Assembly (NCBI GenBank): GCA_910588295.1
Contig: CAJUQO010000006.1
Location: forward strand, 1 to 10,657
Reading direction: 5' to 3'
DNA from: an uncultured Lachnospiraceae bacterium
Lineage (GTDB): Bacteria > Bacillota > Clostridia > Lachnospirales > Lachnospiraceae
Length of the DNA: 10,657 nucleotides
Below, one piece after another: positions 1 to 6,054 of the stretch. The position numbers and the translations under genes are program-made. Under the pieces are notes generated by a model, which did no database searches, was not told where the DNA came from, and was given only the letters and a program-made list of their open reading frames with translations. Positions within the stretch are counted from its first letter, which is position 1. Each line of letters begins with the position of its first letter.

Positions 1-2
1 AG

Positions 3-16
3 GCTGCTTCAGCAGC
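3..16. repeat. Small inverted repeat beside the large palindrome
   Basis: The arms GCTGC and GCAGC enclose the loop TTCA. The hairpin sits five bases from the larger palindrome at 21-52 and overlaps the stop codon of the minus-strand small secreted protein gene. The two hairpins together look like one short composite element. No poly-T tract follows on either strand within the window, so a terminator role is not supported. The element may extend beyond base 1. Confidence 0.5.
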
Positions 17-410
17 AAATTGAACCTGCCGGCTTTAGCCGGCAGTGGTTCAGTTTCCAGGTTTTTGCAGGTGCACTAGCGCTATGTGAATAGCTGGTGC
101 ATTTTGAAAAAGAACCATTATAGCTGAAAGTTGCTTTGATTGAAACACTCCAAAGGACAGAGCCGTCCTTGGCGCAGATTTTTGTGGTTTTTGTTTTGGT
201 AATTGTTTTGCCTGCGCTATGAAGCGACGGGGTATTGAGTGATACATGATTTGTTGGGTCGGCATCTTGTATAGTAGTTTCTATATAATAGTCATCATTT
301 ATCTGGCAATATGTGGCTTTATTTATAGGGGCGGCATACACACCGGCGGGAAACAAGATAGTAAGTATTAATAGAAGAAACGAAAAAAATATAACTTTTT
401 TGTTTTTCAT
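9..410 (-). CDS. Small Sec-exported protein, 133 aa, C-terminus probably truncated
   Basis: This is a small exported protein of unknown function. The N-terminus MKNKK is followed by a hydrophobic core (residues 6-20) and a likely signal peptidase site after VYA (residue 26). The mature part is short, rich in Thr, Ser and Lys, with strand-like alternation around residues 65-120 and cysteines at 35, 79 and 104. It starts at ATG with AAGGAG upstream, 18 bases after the HAAS-domain gene, so it is the third gene of the padR operon. From residue 120 the coding sequence runs through the GC-rich palindrome (21-52), ending in an unrelated-looking Arg/Cys tail just after a Trp-Lys-Leu motif. The secreted protein at 1329-1742 has a similar Trp-x-Leu motif but then continues for about 42 residues. 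I infer that the natural C-terminus was lost to insertion of the palindromic element. It may be a degraded gene. Confidence 0.6.
   Translation of the reverse strand: MKNKKVIFFSFLLLILTILFPAGVYAAPINKATYCQINDDYYIETTIQDADPTNHVSLNTPSLHSAGKTITKTKTTKICAKDGSVLWSVSIKATFSYNGSFSKCTSYSHSASAPAKTWKLNHCRLKPAGSICC
21..52. repeat. GC-rich REP-like palindrome inside the 3' end of a gene
   Basis: An outer 6-bp stem (TGAACC at 21-26, GGTTCA at 47-52) continues, after a two-base bulge, into an inner 7-bp stem (TGCCGGC at 27-33, GCCGGCA at 38-44) with the loop TTTA. It is strikingly GC-rich compared with the AT-rich gene it lies in. It encodes about residues 120-130 of the small secreted protein. The shape (imperfect palindrome with a bulge, plus a second hairpin at 3-16) resembles REP/BIME-type or MITE-like elements. 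That identity is an inference: no second copy is visible in this window and no target duplication can be seen. Confidence 0.55.
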
Positions 411-428
411 AATATTCTCCTTTGCAGA

Positions 429-806
429 TTACTTAATGTTAGTACTTAGAAAAAGTGCCTGTTCCCTTAGAAAAACATTATACGCATGCAATGTGGTGCA
501 TCCCCAGATAAAAAAAACAACAAAACAAATAGAAATGCAGATAATAATTCCCCGTTTGATCCATTTGTTAAGACGAATCCTGTCAACTAAGGTATCCATA
601 TCGGCGAGTGAAAAATAATTGTTTATAATATCATGGGGAGCTCCGAATGCATCGTATAACGCTTCGATTGAAGTTATGTTTCCTGTCTCAATACAATCTA
701 AAATTTCAGGAATTAACTGCTGGATATATTTTTTTTCTGATTTTCCCATTATAGGGAATAAAGATTTGATGTTGCGGATATATTGTTCGCATAGTTTATT
801 CATCAT
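429..806 (-). CDS. Small membrane protein with HAAS/DUF1700-like domain, partner of PadR
   Basis: A predicted 125-residue protein in two parts. Residues 1-65 are helical and cytoplasmic and fit the HAAS pattern seen in DUF1700-type proteins: two helices, then an Ile-Glu-Ala-Leu-x-x-Ala-Phe-Gly-x-Pro stretch (about 47-57). A single strong TM segment follows at about 86-104, with basic residues before it, then a short tail. Such proteins are regularly encoded beside PadR regulators, where they are thought to sense or modulate a membrane process; it also resembles the small DUF6120-type proteins of Lachnospiraceae, though I cannot confirm that family. The start chosen overlaps the end of padR by 11 bases. 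AGGA at 815-812 lies 5 bases before ATG 806 and 8 before ATG 803, so either may be used; a longer frame upstream to 839 has no better ribosome site. The overlap implies translational coupling with padR. Confidence 0.75.
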   Translation of the reverse strand: MMNKLCEQYIRNIKSLFPIMGKSEKKYIQQLIPEILDCIETGNITSIEALYDAFGAPHDIINNYFSLADMDTLVDRIRLNKWIKRGIIICISICFVVFFIWGCTTLHAYNVFLREQALFLSTNIK

Positions 807-1152
807 TAGTATCCTTTTTTGTGAATGAGGTGAGTACATAATCTACACCTTTAGTAATTTGGTTATAATTTTGGGTTAATTCATAAAGACGCTCTTTCCC
901 GGCTGTTTCGATATGGTAGTAAATGCGAGTCCTTTTTTTCCCAACTAATGTTGTGTACTCACTGATCATTTGATCATTTTCTAACTTGTACATGACAGTA
1001 TAAACTGTATTGAGAGATAATGATAGTGAATTGCGAGAATGTACAGCGATATATTTCGTTATTTCATATACATAACTATCCCCTTTTTCGTTTAAAATTG
1101 TGAGCACTAATAGTTCGGTAATACCAGTAAGAAAGTTGTTTTTGTATGCCAT
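796..1152 (-). CDS. PadR-family transcriptional repressor
   Basis: A compact 118-residue winged-helix regulator, typical in length for the short PadR subfamily. Residues 10-60 form the helix-turn-helix: a first helix with LLVLTIL, then the YVYEITKYI helix, and the recognition region with SLNTVYTVMYKLE. Residues 62-85 give the wing, with the basic GKKRTR turn followed by YYHIETAG, the usual PadR beta-hairpin ending. A C-terminal helix (87-108) would serve dimerisation. The ATG has AAGGAG 7 bases upstream. It is the first gene of a leftward operon with the HAAS-domain membrane protein and a small exported protein, and it diverges from the exported-peptide/ABC-transporter set at 1329-4761. Dyads overlap both promoters, so it plausibly represses both directions. 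The ligand is unknown; members of the family often respond to phenolics or membrane-active antimicrobials. Confidence 0.9.
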   Translation of the reverse strand: MAYKNNFLTGITELLVLTILNEKGDSYVYEITKYIAVHSRNSLSLSLNTVYTVMYKLENDQMISEYTTLVGKKRTRIYYHIETAGKERLYELTQNYNQITKGVDYVLTSFTKKDTNDE

Positions 1153-1172
1153 GCTACATCTCCTTAATATAA

Positions 1173-1201
1173 ATTATAGCATAGAATATTCTAAAAATCA
1201 A
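1173..1201 (-). promoter_or_regulatory. Promoter of the padR operon
   Basis: Read on the minus strand, TTGATT (1196-1201) and TATAAT (1173-1178) are separated by exactly 17 bases, close to the sigma-A consensus. The start of transcription would fall near 1165, giving a very short leader before the AAGGAG of padR. A perfect 12-bp palindrome (1182-1193) occupies the spacer. Confidence 0.7.
1182..1193. promoter_or_regulatory. Perfect palindrome in the padR promoter spacer, candidate operator
   Basis: TAGAATATTCTA is a perfect 12-bp dyad lying between the -35 and -10 boxes of the leftward promoter. A dimeric repressor bound here would block polymerase, so PadR autorepression is the simplest reading. 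AT-rich palindromes do occur by chance, and no second exact copy is seen at the rightward promoter. Confidence 0.4.
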
Positions 1202-1224
1202 TATACCGAAAAACAAAATAATCA

Positions 1225-1253
1225 TTGACAAAAACTATGATATTTATTATGAT
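1225..1253 (+). promoter_or_regulatory. Promoter of the exported-peptide/ABC-transporter operon
   Basis: A perfect TTGACA (1225-1230) and TATGAT (1248-1253) are separated by 17 bases, one mismatch from the full sigma-A consensus. Transcription would start near 1260, leaving a leader of about 68 bases with GGGAGG just before the ATG at 1329. A promoter this strong is likely to be held down by a repressor. Confidence 0.75.
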
Positions 1254-1262
1254 CTGCATAGT
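1234..1262. promoter_or_regulatory. Dyad ACTATG-N17-CATAGT centred on the -10 box, candidate operator
   Basis: The six-base arms ACTATG (1234-1239) and CATAGT (1257-1262) are an exact inverted repeat whose centre falls at the upstream edge of the TATGAT box. A further 8-bp palindrome, GTGATCAC, follows at 1261-1268 across the likely transcription start. The arrangement suits binding of a dimeric repressor such as the divergent PadR. Binding is an inference. Confidence 0.4.
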
Positions 1263-1328
1263 GATCACAGTTATACGGGAATTCCTGAGAAAAAACTGGT
1301 TAAAAATTTTATTATCTGGGAGGAAATT

Positions 1329-1742
1329 ATGGAAGCAAAGTTGATAAGTAAGAAATTATTTATTGTAATGGCAGTTTGCCTTGTTATGTTGGGAGCCCAT
1401 ACGGTAGGTGCGGCGGCAAGAATAAAAGGGCATTTAACCGTAACATACCATTTGGTTCCCGTGTTGAAAGATGAGGCGTGTGCTTATACGACATTAAGTA
1501 AGCCATCAAAAAGAATAAAAGATTGTTCTTCTAAAACAACGGTAAAGATATATAATAAGGCAGGGGATTATAAATCAGATTCCTATTCTCAAAGCGGTGG
1601 CACAACTTGGGATCTGCCAATTAATGCAGGAGCTTATGCTAAAATAAGAGGAGCCAGCAAGGCAATAGGAACACATAAAGCAAAAAGTTATGATACAGGT
1701 TATAAGTGGGTTTCTACAAAAAATACAATATGGAAAAAGTGA
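1329..1742 (+). CDS. Small Sec-exported basic protein, candidate lactococcin-972-like peptide
   Basis: A 137-residue precursor with a clear signal peptide: basic KLISKK, hydrophobic core (residues 10-22) and probable cleavage after TVGA (about residue 28). The mature part of about 109 residues is strongly basic (many Lys, few acids) and has two cysteines (51 and 66) that could form a disulfide. It contains a Pro-Ser-Lys stretch (59-61), a Trp-Asp-Leu motif (94-96), an Ala-Gly-x-x-Ala-Lys segment (100-105) and a Trp/Lys-rich end. The spacing of these short motifs, and the FtsX-like permeases plus LolD-type ATPase just downstream, recall the lactococcin-972 bacteriocin family (exported by Sec, encoded beside such a transporter). 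The resemblance is weak by eye, and another exported substrate or stress peptide is possible. GGGAGG lies 5 bases before the ATG. The gene is much more AT-rich than the transporter genes after it. Confidence 0.65.
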   Translation: MEAKLISKKLFIVMAVCLVMLGAHTVGAAARIKGHLTVTYHLVPVLKDEACAYTTLSKPSKRIKDCSSKTTVKIYNKAGDYKSDSYSQSGGTTWDLPINAGAYAKIRGASKAIGTHKAKSYDTGYKWVSTKNTIWKK

Positions 1743-1787
1743 GAGAAGCGGCAGGAAACGTTGGCTTTGAGTGGAGATTATAGCGTC

Positions 1788-1823
1788 AGGGGGGCGGCGC
1801 TGCGGGGCAGCAGGCGGCTCCCT
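1788..1823 (+). promoter_or_regulatory. GC-rich hairpin between peptide gene and transporter genes
   Basis: The outer arms AGGGGG (1788-1793) and CTCCCT (1818-1823, one G-U pair) enclose an inner stem GCTGC (1799-1803)/GCAGC (1807-1811). No T-run follows, so it is not a classical terminator. It could be a partial terminator or mRNA end-protector that makes the peptide transcript more abundant than the transporter transcript. The rest of 1743-1868 holds no gene and no second promoter that I can support. Confidence 0.3.
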
Positions 1824-1868
1824 TATTGCTTTAACATTACCATTTAAAGAATGGTGGGATTAGGGGTT

Positions 1869-2918
1869 ATGAAAAAGTATTTGCTGGCTTTCCGGAATTT
1901 AAAAATGATGCTGGTTTCAAAAAACAAATTGCTCTTTATCGTGTTTTTCAGCATTGCCCTTTCTGTTTTTGGTATGCTGTTTTATTCCGGCTATTTTTTG
2001 TACTCTTTTTATGAGGCCGGGGCGGGGGGCAGGATAGAAATAAAGCTGACAGATCCCGCGGACCGGGCCAGAGTGGCCGGGCTGGTTGAGATACTGGAAA
2101 AAGACGGCCTGCCTTTAGAAAAGCTGTATTTGACTGAGGACGGCTCCGATGGGATAACGGTAATGGGAGGTTATAACCGTGAATGGGATGACCACATGCT
2201 GTGCGGCAGGAACCATACCTTAACGGAGGACGCGCCTTCTGTCATCATGGCGGAGTACCTGGTGGATTTTGTTGAGGACGGGGAAACGCCGGTGGGTATG
2301 CGCACGGAAAAAGACGGGGCGGAATTTACGGTTTCCGGTATCGTGCCTTATACGGATGTGGAATGCTATGTCCTGCCGGTGAGATATTATGCCGGCCATT
2401 ACGATACAGACAGGGTGACTGCCTGGTATAAAAATAATCTTTCTCCGGCGGAGGGGCGGAATCTGAGGGAGGCCTTGCAGAGAGAGGGCGGCATAGAGAC
2501 TCTGGCGCTGGCCAATAGCCGGAACCCGTTTTTATCATCGGAGTTTGTCAGTGAATTTGTGCAGGTCTTATTGATCTTTTCGGTGATGGTGATCAACGCG
2601 TTTTGCCTGGCGTATTATTGGATCACCGGATTTAAAAAGAAATTTAAAATTTATGCCGTCTGCGGAGCCAGGAAAAAGGATATTGTAAAAATCGCGGTGC
2701 TGCAGACTTCCATGCTGATGATGGGCGGAACGATGCTGGGAAATGTATTCTTTGTCATTTGTAAGCTGGCCGTGAGGCCCTTTGGCCTGGTTTACCAGGG
2801 CAGTTATTTTCCATACGGTATTGTTTCGCTGGTTGTGCTGGCCGTTATGCTGCTGTTTTCCGACCTTTTGGCGAAAAAAATAACGGGGACAGATATGATT
2901 TATCATACACTGGAGTGA
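1869..2918 (+). CDS. MacB/FtsX-type ABC permease, half-size, first of a pair
   Basis: A 349-residue membrane protein with the layout of MacB/FtsX permeases: one N-terminal TM helix (about 20-46), a large extracytoplasmic domain (about 47-228), then three TM helices (about 229-253, 279-302, 314-335). Between the second and third helix lies the cytoplasmic coupling segment with CGARKKDI (265-272), which corresponds to the Gly-x-x-Arg-x-x-Ile segment that contacts the ATPase in this family. I chose ATG 1869 because GGTGGGA lies about 9 bases before it; an in-frame ATG at 1851 has no convincing ribosome site. The stop is 4 bases before the next permease. Together the two would make a heterodimer working with the ATPase at 4093. 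Likely role: extraction, export or immunity for membrane-acting peptides. It is about half the length of the fused bacteriocin-associated integral membrane proteins of lactococcin-972 loci. Confidence 0.8.
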   Translation: MKKYLLAFRNLKMMLVSKNKLLFIVFFSIALSVFGMLFYSGYFLYSFYEAGAGGRIEIKLTDPADRARVAGLVEILEKDGLPLEKLYLTEDGSDGITVMGGYNREWDDHMLCGRNHTLTEDAPSVIMAEYLVDFVEDGETPVGMRTEKDGAEFTVSGIVPYTDVECYVLPVRYYAGHYDTDRVTAWYKNNLSPAEGRNLREALQREGGIETLALANSRNPFLSSEFVSEFVQVLLIFSVMVINAFCLAYYWITGFKKKFKIYAVCGARKKDIVKIAVLQTSMLMMGGTMLGNVFFVICKLAVRPFGLVYQGSYFPYGIVSLVVLAVMLLFSDLLAKKITGTDMIYHTLE

Positions 2919-2922
2919 GAGA

Positions 2923-4077
2923 ATGAATAGGATACGAATTGCCTGGCGTCTGATTGGCCGGAGAAAATGGACGGTATTTTTACTGGCTGTGGAGATTGTC
3001 CTGTCGTCTATCGTTTTGCTGGGTATGGCGGGGCGGCTGTTGTTCATGAGGGACGCCATACGGATTACGGAAACATTTCAGGGGGAGGACGCTTATTATT
3101 TCACGCCCCGAAGCTATTATTCCCCCGATTTCGAGGTGGAAAATTATCTTAGCCCCCCGTTGAAAGATCAATTTGAGAAAAGCGCGATCCATACCATGCG
3201 GTTTGAAACGAAGGAGGGGACCGTTTTAAATGCCATGGCTTATGATGATTTGCTGATCGGCCATGTGAAGATCGCTATGGATGAGGGCGTATGGTTTACG
3301 GAATATGAGGGAGAAGCGGTTCCCGCCGTTGCCATTGGCGGCGGCTATGGGACGGGGGAATATATCGGGCTGAAAAACGGGCAGAGCTGTTTCGTGATAG
3401 GCGTCATAAGCAGCGATACCTATGTGGCGGAATTTGAGCAATCGGCCAGCTCCGGGATGGCGTCGTTGGAAAATCTCGTATCCTCCAATGTGGGATATGA
3501 GATCATTATTCCCTATGGCGGCAGCCGGTATGGGACGCTCCGTGGGGGGGCTATGGAGGAACGGCAGGCCTCTGAGGTTTTTATGCCCAGGGATAAAAAT
3601 GTGGCTAAGGCTTTGGAAGCGGAATTGCTGCAATATGGGGATGTCTCGTCTGTCGATGAGATGAAGAAAAATTACGCTGCGGACAACAGGGAGTTTATGG
3701 TTACAAACGGGATTATTGCGCTGGTGTTTTTGGTTCTCACGGTTGTAGGGATTGGCGGCCTGAACGGGATACAGAGCCTGAAGAATGCAAAAATATACGT
3801 GATTTTGTATATATTGGGGTTTAGCAGGCGCAAATGTATGGTTCTTGAAGCGGTTAATACTTTTGCGGTCATTGGGGTTTCTTATCTCATGTTTTTGCTG
3901 GCAGATGATAAAATCGCCCCTCTGATTACCTCGGTCAGGTCGGGAAAAATACACGGATGGATGTATGGGGGCGTTGTCTTGTATTTTACATTGGTTTATT
4001 TGCTTACGTCTTTTTCGTCCATAAGGGCGGCGGCCCGATGCAATGTGATAGAGCTGTACAAAAAGGAAAAAGAATAG
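2923..4077 (+). CDS. MacB/FtsX-type ABC permease, second of the pair
   Basis: A 384-residue partner with the same layout: TM1 at about 17-42, an extracytoplasmic domain at 43-258, then TM2 (260-284), TM3 (308-327) and TM4 (347-364). The coupling segment is ILGFSRRKCM (297-306), close to the usual Leu-Gly-x-Ser/Ala-Arg-Arg form, and the C-terminus NVIELYKKEK resembles the short cytoplasmic tail common in MacB-like permeases. Its outer domain differs from that of the first permease and is Gly-rich around 138-160 and 198-210, so the pair is probably an asymmetric heterodimer. GGAG from the end of the upstream gene serves as its ribosome site and only 4 bases separate the genes, pointing to coupled translation. 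The ATPase gene follows after 15 bases. Confidence 0.8.
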   Translation: MNRIRIAWRLIGRRKWTVFLLAVEIVLSSIVLLGMAGRLLFMRDAIRITETFQGEDAYYFTPRSYYSPDFEVENYLSPPLKDQFEKSAIHTMRFETKEGTVLNAMAYDDLLIGHVKIAMDEGVWFTEYEGEAVPAVAIGGGYGTGEYIGLKNGQSCFVIGVISSDTYVAEFEQSASSGMASLENLVSSNVGYEIIIPYGGSRYGTLRGGAMEERQASEVFMPRDKNVAKALEAELLQYGDVSSVDEMKKNYAADNREFMVTNGIIALVFLVLTVVGIGGLNGIQSLKNAKIYVILYILGFSRRKCMVLEAVNTFAVIGVSYLMFLLADDKIAPLITSVRSGKIHGWMYGGVVLYFTLVYLLTSFSSIRAAARCNVIELYKKEKE

Positions 4078-4092
4078 CAGGGGATTTTAAAG

Positions 4093-4761
4093 ATGGGTTT
4101 GAAATTATCACATGTATATAAACGGTTTGGCACGGCCGGTACGTCGAGCTTCCGGGAAGTGCTGCAGGATATTTCGCTGGATGTGGAAGAAGGGGAAATG
4201 CTGGCGGTCAAAGGGAAATCAGGGGCAGGCAAATCCACGCTCCTGCATATCATCGGGCTTTTGGACACCATGGATGAGGGCTCTTACATTTTAGACGGTA
4301 CGGATGCGGCAAAGCTTGGCAATGAGGACGCGGCACGGCTGCGGAATATGAAAATCGGTTTTGTCCTGCAGGACTTTGGACTGATTGAGGATGACACTGT
4401 TTTGTATAATGTCTGCCTGCCTCTGATGCTTGGCAACACCCCGTATAAAACCATAAAAAAGATTGCGGCAGAGAAATTGGAACAGGTGGGCGTGGGTTCT
4501 CTGGCGGGAAAAAAGGTTGCCGTACTGTCGGGGGGAGAAAAACAACGGGTGGCCATCGCGCGGGCTTTAGTGAACGAGCCGGATTATATTCTGGCCGATG
4601 AACCGACGGGGGCGCTGGATACCCAGAATGCCGCTCATATTATAAGCATTATGAAAAGGCTGAATGACGAGGGGAAGACTATCGTGGTGGTTACCCACGA
4701 TGACGCCGTGGCCAATGCGTGCGGCAGGGTGATCTGCATAGAGGACGGGCAGATAAAGTAA
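4093..4761 (+). CDS. ABC transporter ATPase, MacB/LolD/bacteriocin-export type
   Basis: A complete 222-residue ATPase that powers the two permeases encoded just upstream. All motifs are intact: Walker A GKSGAGKST (41-49), Q-loop glutamine in VLQDFGL (Q93), signature LSGGEKQR (145-152), Walker B YILADE with catalytic Glu170, D-loop ALDTQ (174-178) and H-loop His202 in VVTHDD. The length and the sequence GEKQRVAIARAL are those of the small single-domain ATPases of the MacB/LolD/FtsE group, which includes the ATPases linked to lactococcin-972-like bacteriocins. AGGGGA lies 8 bases before the ATG. It is the last gene of the rightward set; a strong hairpin follows within 3 bases of the stop. The transported substrate is not shown by the sequence; the exported peptide of the same operon is the first candidate, either as substrate or as toxin to be cleared. 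Confidence 0.92.
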   Translation: MGLKLSHVYKRFGTAGTSSFREVLQDISLDVEEGEMLAVKGKSGAGKSTLLHIIGLLDTMDEGSYILDGTDAAKLGNEDAARLRNMKIGFVLQDFGLIEDDTVLYNVCLPLMLGNTPYKTIKKIAAEKLEQVGVGSLAGKKVAVLSGGEKQRVAIARALVNEPDYILADEPTGALDTQNAAHIISIMKRLNDEGKTIVVVTHDDAVANACGRVICIEDGQIK

Positions 4762-4764
4762 AAG

Positions 4765-4786
4765 GGGGACGGCAGGTGCCGTCCCC
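4765..4786. terminator. Hairpin between convergent operons
   Basis: GGGGACGGC (4765-4773) pairs perfectly with GCCGTCCCC (4778-4786) around a four-base loop. It sits between the ATPase stop (4761) and the stop of the minus-strand URO-D-like gene (4788-4790). The plus strand lacks a T-tract after the stem; on the minus strand the stem is followed by a short T-rich stretch. It probably ends transcription from both sides, best for the leftward operon. Confidence 0.65.
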
Positions 4787-4787
4787 G

Positions 4788-6032
4788 TCAGTATTCAAAT
4801 TCCCTGACCATTTCCATGACCAGGCGTTCCCATTGAAAGAGGTTTTCCGGGTCGCCATTTACCGTGGATACGTCCTTCAATACTATGTCGCAGGCGGTTT
4901 TGTTCCGCTTGACCGCGGCCAGCATCCGTTTGGTCTCCCGGCGGATGTGTTCCCTGTACAGGGAAAAATCCGTGGCGTAGACAGGATGGGGCTTAAAGGC
5001 CATAACGTATTTGCTGCCCATATGGGCGGCGCCGATGTCCACATCCGCCCAGGGCGTGATGCTGATTTTTCGGATATGGGGGATCTGCTCCACGATGTCG
5101 ATCATATTGTGGAGCGGTTCACAGCATCCGTAGTAGACCAGGCCGAAGGGCTCCATGGCCCGCTTCATATACGCAATGTCATATTCGCTCCGCATGTCCT
5201 TGGAGACCGTCGTGAAAAACTGGGCGATTCCCCGTCCCCACATGTGTTTGGCGGTCACATGGGTATAATCCAGATCTTTGCCCAGGGAGGAGTTCAGGGC
5301 CGTGGTTCCGTGCATGGTGATTTGATTGGGCTCGTACAGATTCCATTGTTCGTACTGCCTGACTGTATCCAGAAAAATATCGGTCAGCCGGCCCGCCAGC
5401 TTGTGCATCATGTCGGGTTCTTCGATCAGGCCGTAGAGTACGGCTTCCGGCCCCATATATTCTGCGATATCATCCCAGTTTTTGCATGCGTTGGCGTATC
5501 CTGTTTCCACGCCGACGACCTTTACCGGCAGAATATCTCCGATGGCGGACGCGATCTTTTCATAGAGAGCCATTGTCTCTTTTTCTTTGTAGGTCAGTAC
5601 CTGGTTATGTAGCTTGTCCACGTCCTCCTCGCAGGTGATCTGGTTGATGTACTTATGAGACTGTATGGCGCCGGGCCTGGTTTCTTTTGTCTCTTCCTTG
5701 ATCTCAAGGCCGATGCCGGTGGTCTCAATAATTTTTTTCACGCCATAGAAGGGCTGCACCACCATATCCGCCGGCATGTGGTTCCATTTGTAAAGTTCTC
5801 TGCGCATGTAGGTTTCCACGCTGCGGTAATCCGGGTCCTGGCATTTTTCCGTCAGCTCATCGTGTATGTTCAGCTCATGCCAGGGCAGCTCGTCCAGCAG
5901 GACTACGGGACGGAGCAGTTTGTTGTCGTTTACGGCGCGGTGAAGGATGGTTCTCTCCTGATTCACCGGGTCGTTGGCAATCTGCGCGTAACGGCTTGCC
6001 AGTTCTCTTAAAATTTGAATGTCTTTTTCCAT
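4788..6032 (-). CDS. Uroporphyrinogen decarboxylase-like (URO-D superfamily) protein
   Basis: A 414-residue protein that I place in the URO-D superfamily (HemE, and MtaA/CmuA-type corrinoid methyltransferases) by overall pattern: a TIM-barrel-like alternation, the AEYMGPEAVLYGLIEEPDMM region (191-210), which matches the 'decarboxylase' helix segment, and the late GLVYYGCCEPLH (297-308) and KISITPWADVD (322-332) blocks. The N-terminal Arg-containing substrate signature of true HemE is absent, so heme synthesis is unlikely. Cys303, Cys304 and His308 are candidate metal or thiol ligands, as in the Zn-dependent methyltransferase branch, but this is inference. It is the last gene of the sugar-transport operon, 22 bases after the MalG-like gene. 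Its ribosome site is weak (AAAGG about 14 bases upstream). A role in processing the imported compound, possibly a methylated or glycosylated one, is plausible but unproven. Confidence 0.8.
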   Translation of the reverse strand: MEKDIQILRELASRYAQIANDPVNQERTILHRAVNDNKLLRPVVLLDELPWHELNIHDELTEKCQDPDYRSVETYMRRELYKWNHMPADMVVQPFYGVKKIIETTGIGLEIKEETKETRPGAIQSHKYINQITCEEDVDKLHNQVLTYKEKETMALYEKIASAIGDILPVKVVGVETGYANACKNWDDIAEYMGPEAVLYGLIEEPDMMHKLAGRLTDIFLDTVRQYEQWNLYEPNQITMHGTTALNSSLGKDLDYTHVTAKHMWGRGIAQFFTTVSKDMRSEYDIAYMKRAMEPFGLVYYGCCEPLHNMIDIVEQIPHIRKISITPWADVDIGAAHMGSKYVMAFKPHPVYATDFSLYREHIRRETKRMLAAVKRNKTACDIVLKDVSTVNGDPENLFQWERLVMEMVREFEY

Positions 6033-6054
6033 AAGGGATGTTCAACCTTTCTTG

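Noticed and set aside
3226..3954. Minus-strand open frame (about 242 codons) opposite the second permease
   Set aside because: Antisense shadow of the permease gene without a ribosome site; the product is Asn/His/Arg-rich and unlike any family.
4719..5612. Long open frame on the plus strand (about 297 codons) opposite the URO-D-like gene
   Set aside because: It lies antisense to a well-supported gene, overlaps the ATPase end, has no ribosome site and gives a His/Gly-rich product with no family pattern.
4788..6032. Assignment as HemE (heme biosynthesis)
   Set aside because: The N-terminal Arg-rich substrate-binding signature is absent and the neighbours are sugar-transport genes, not heme genes.
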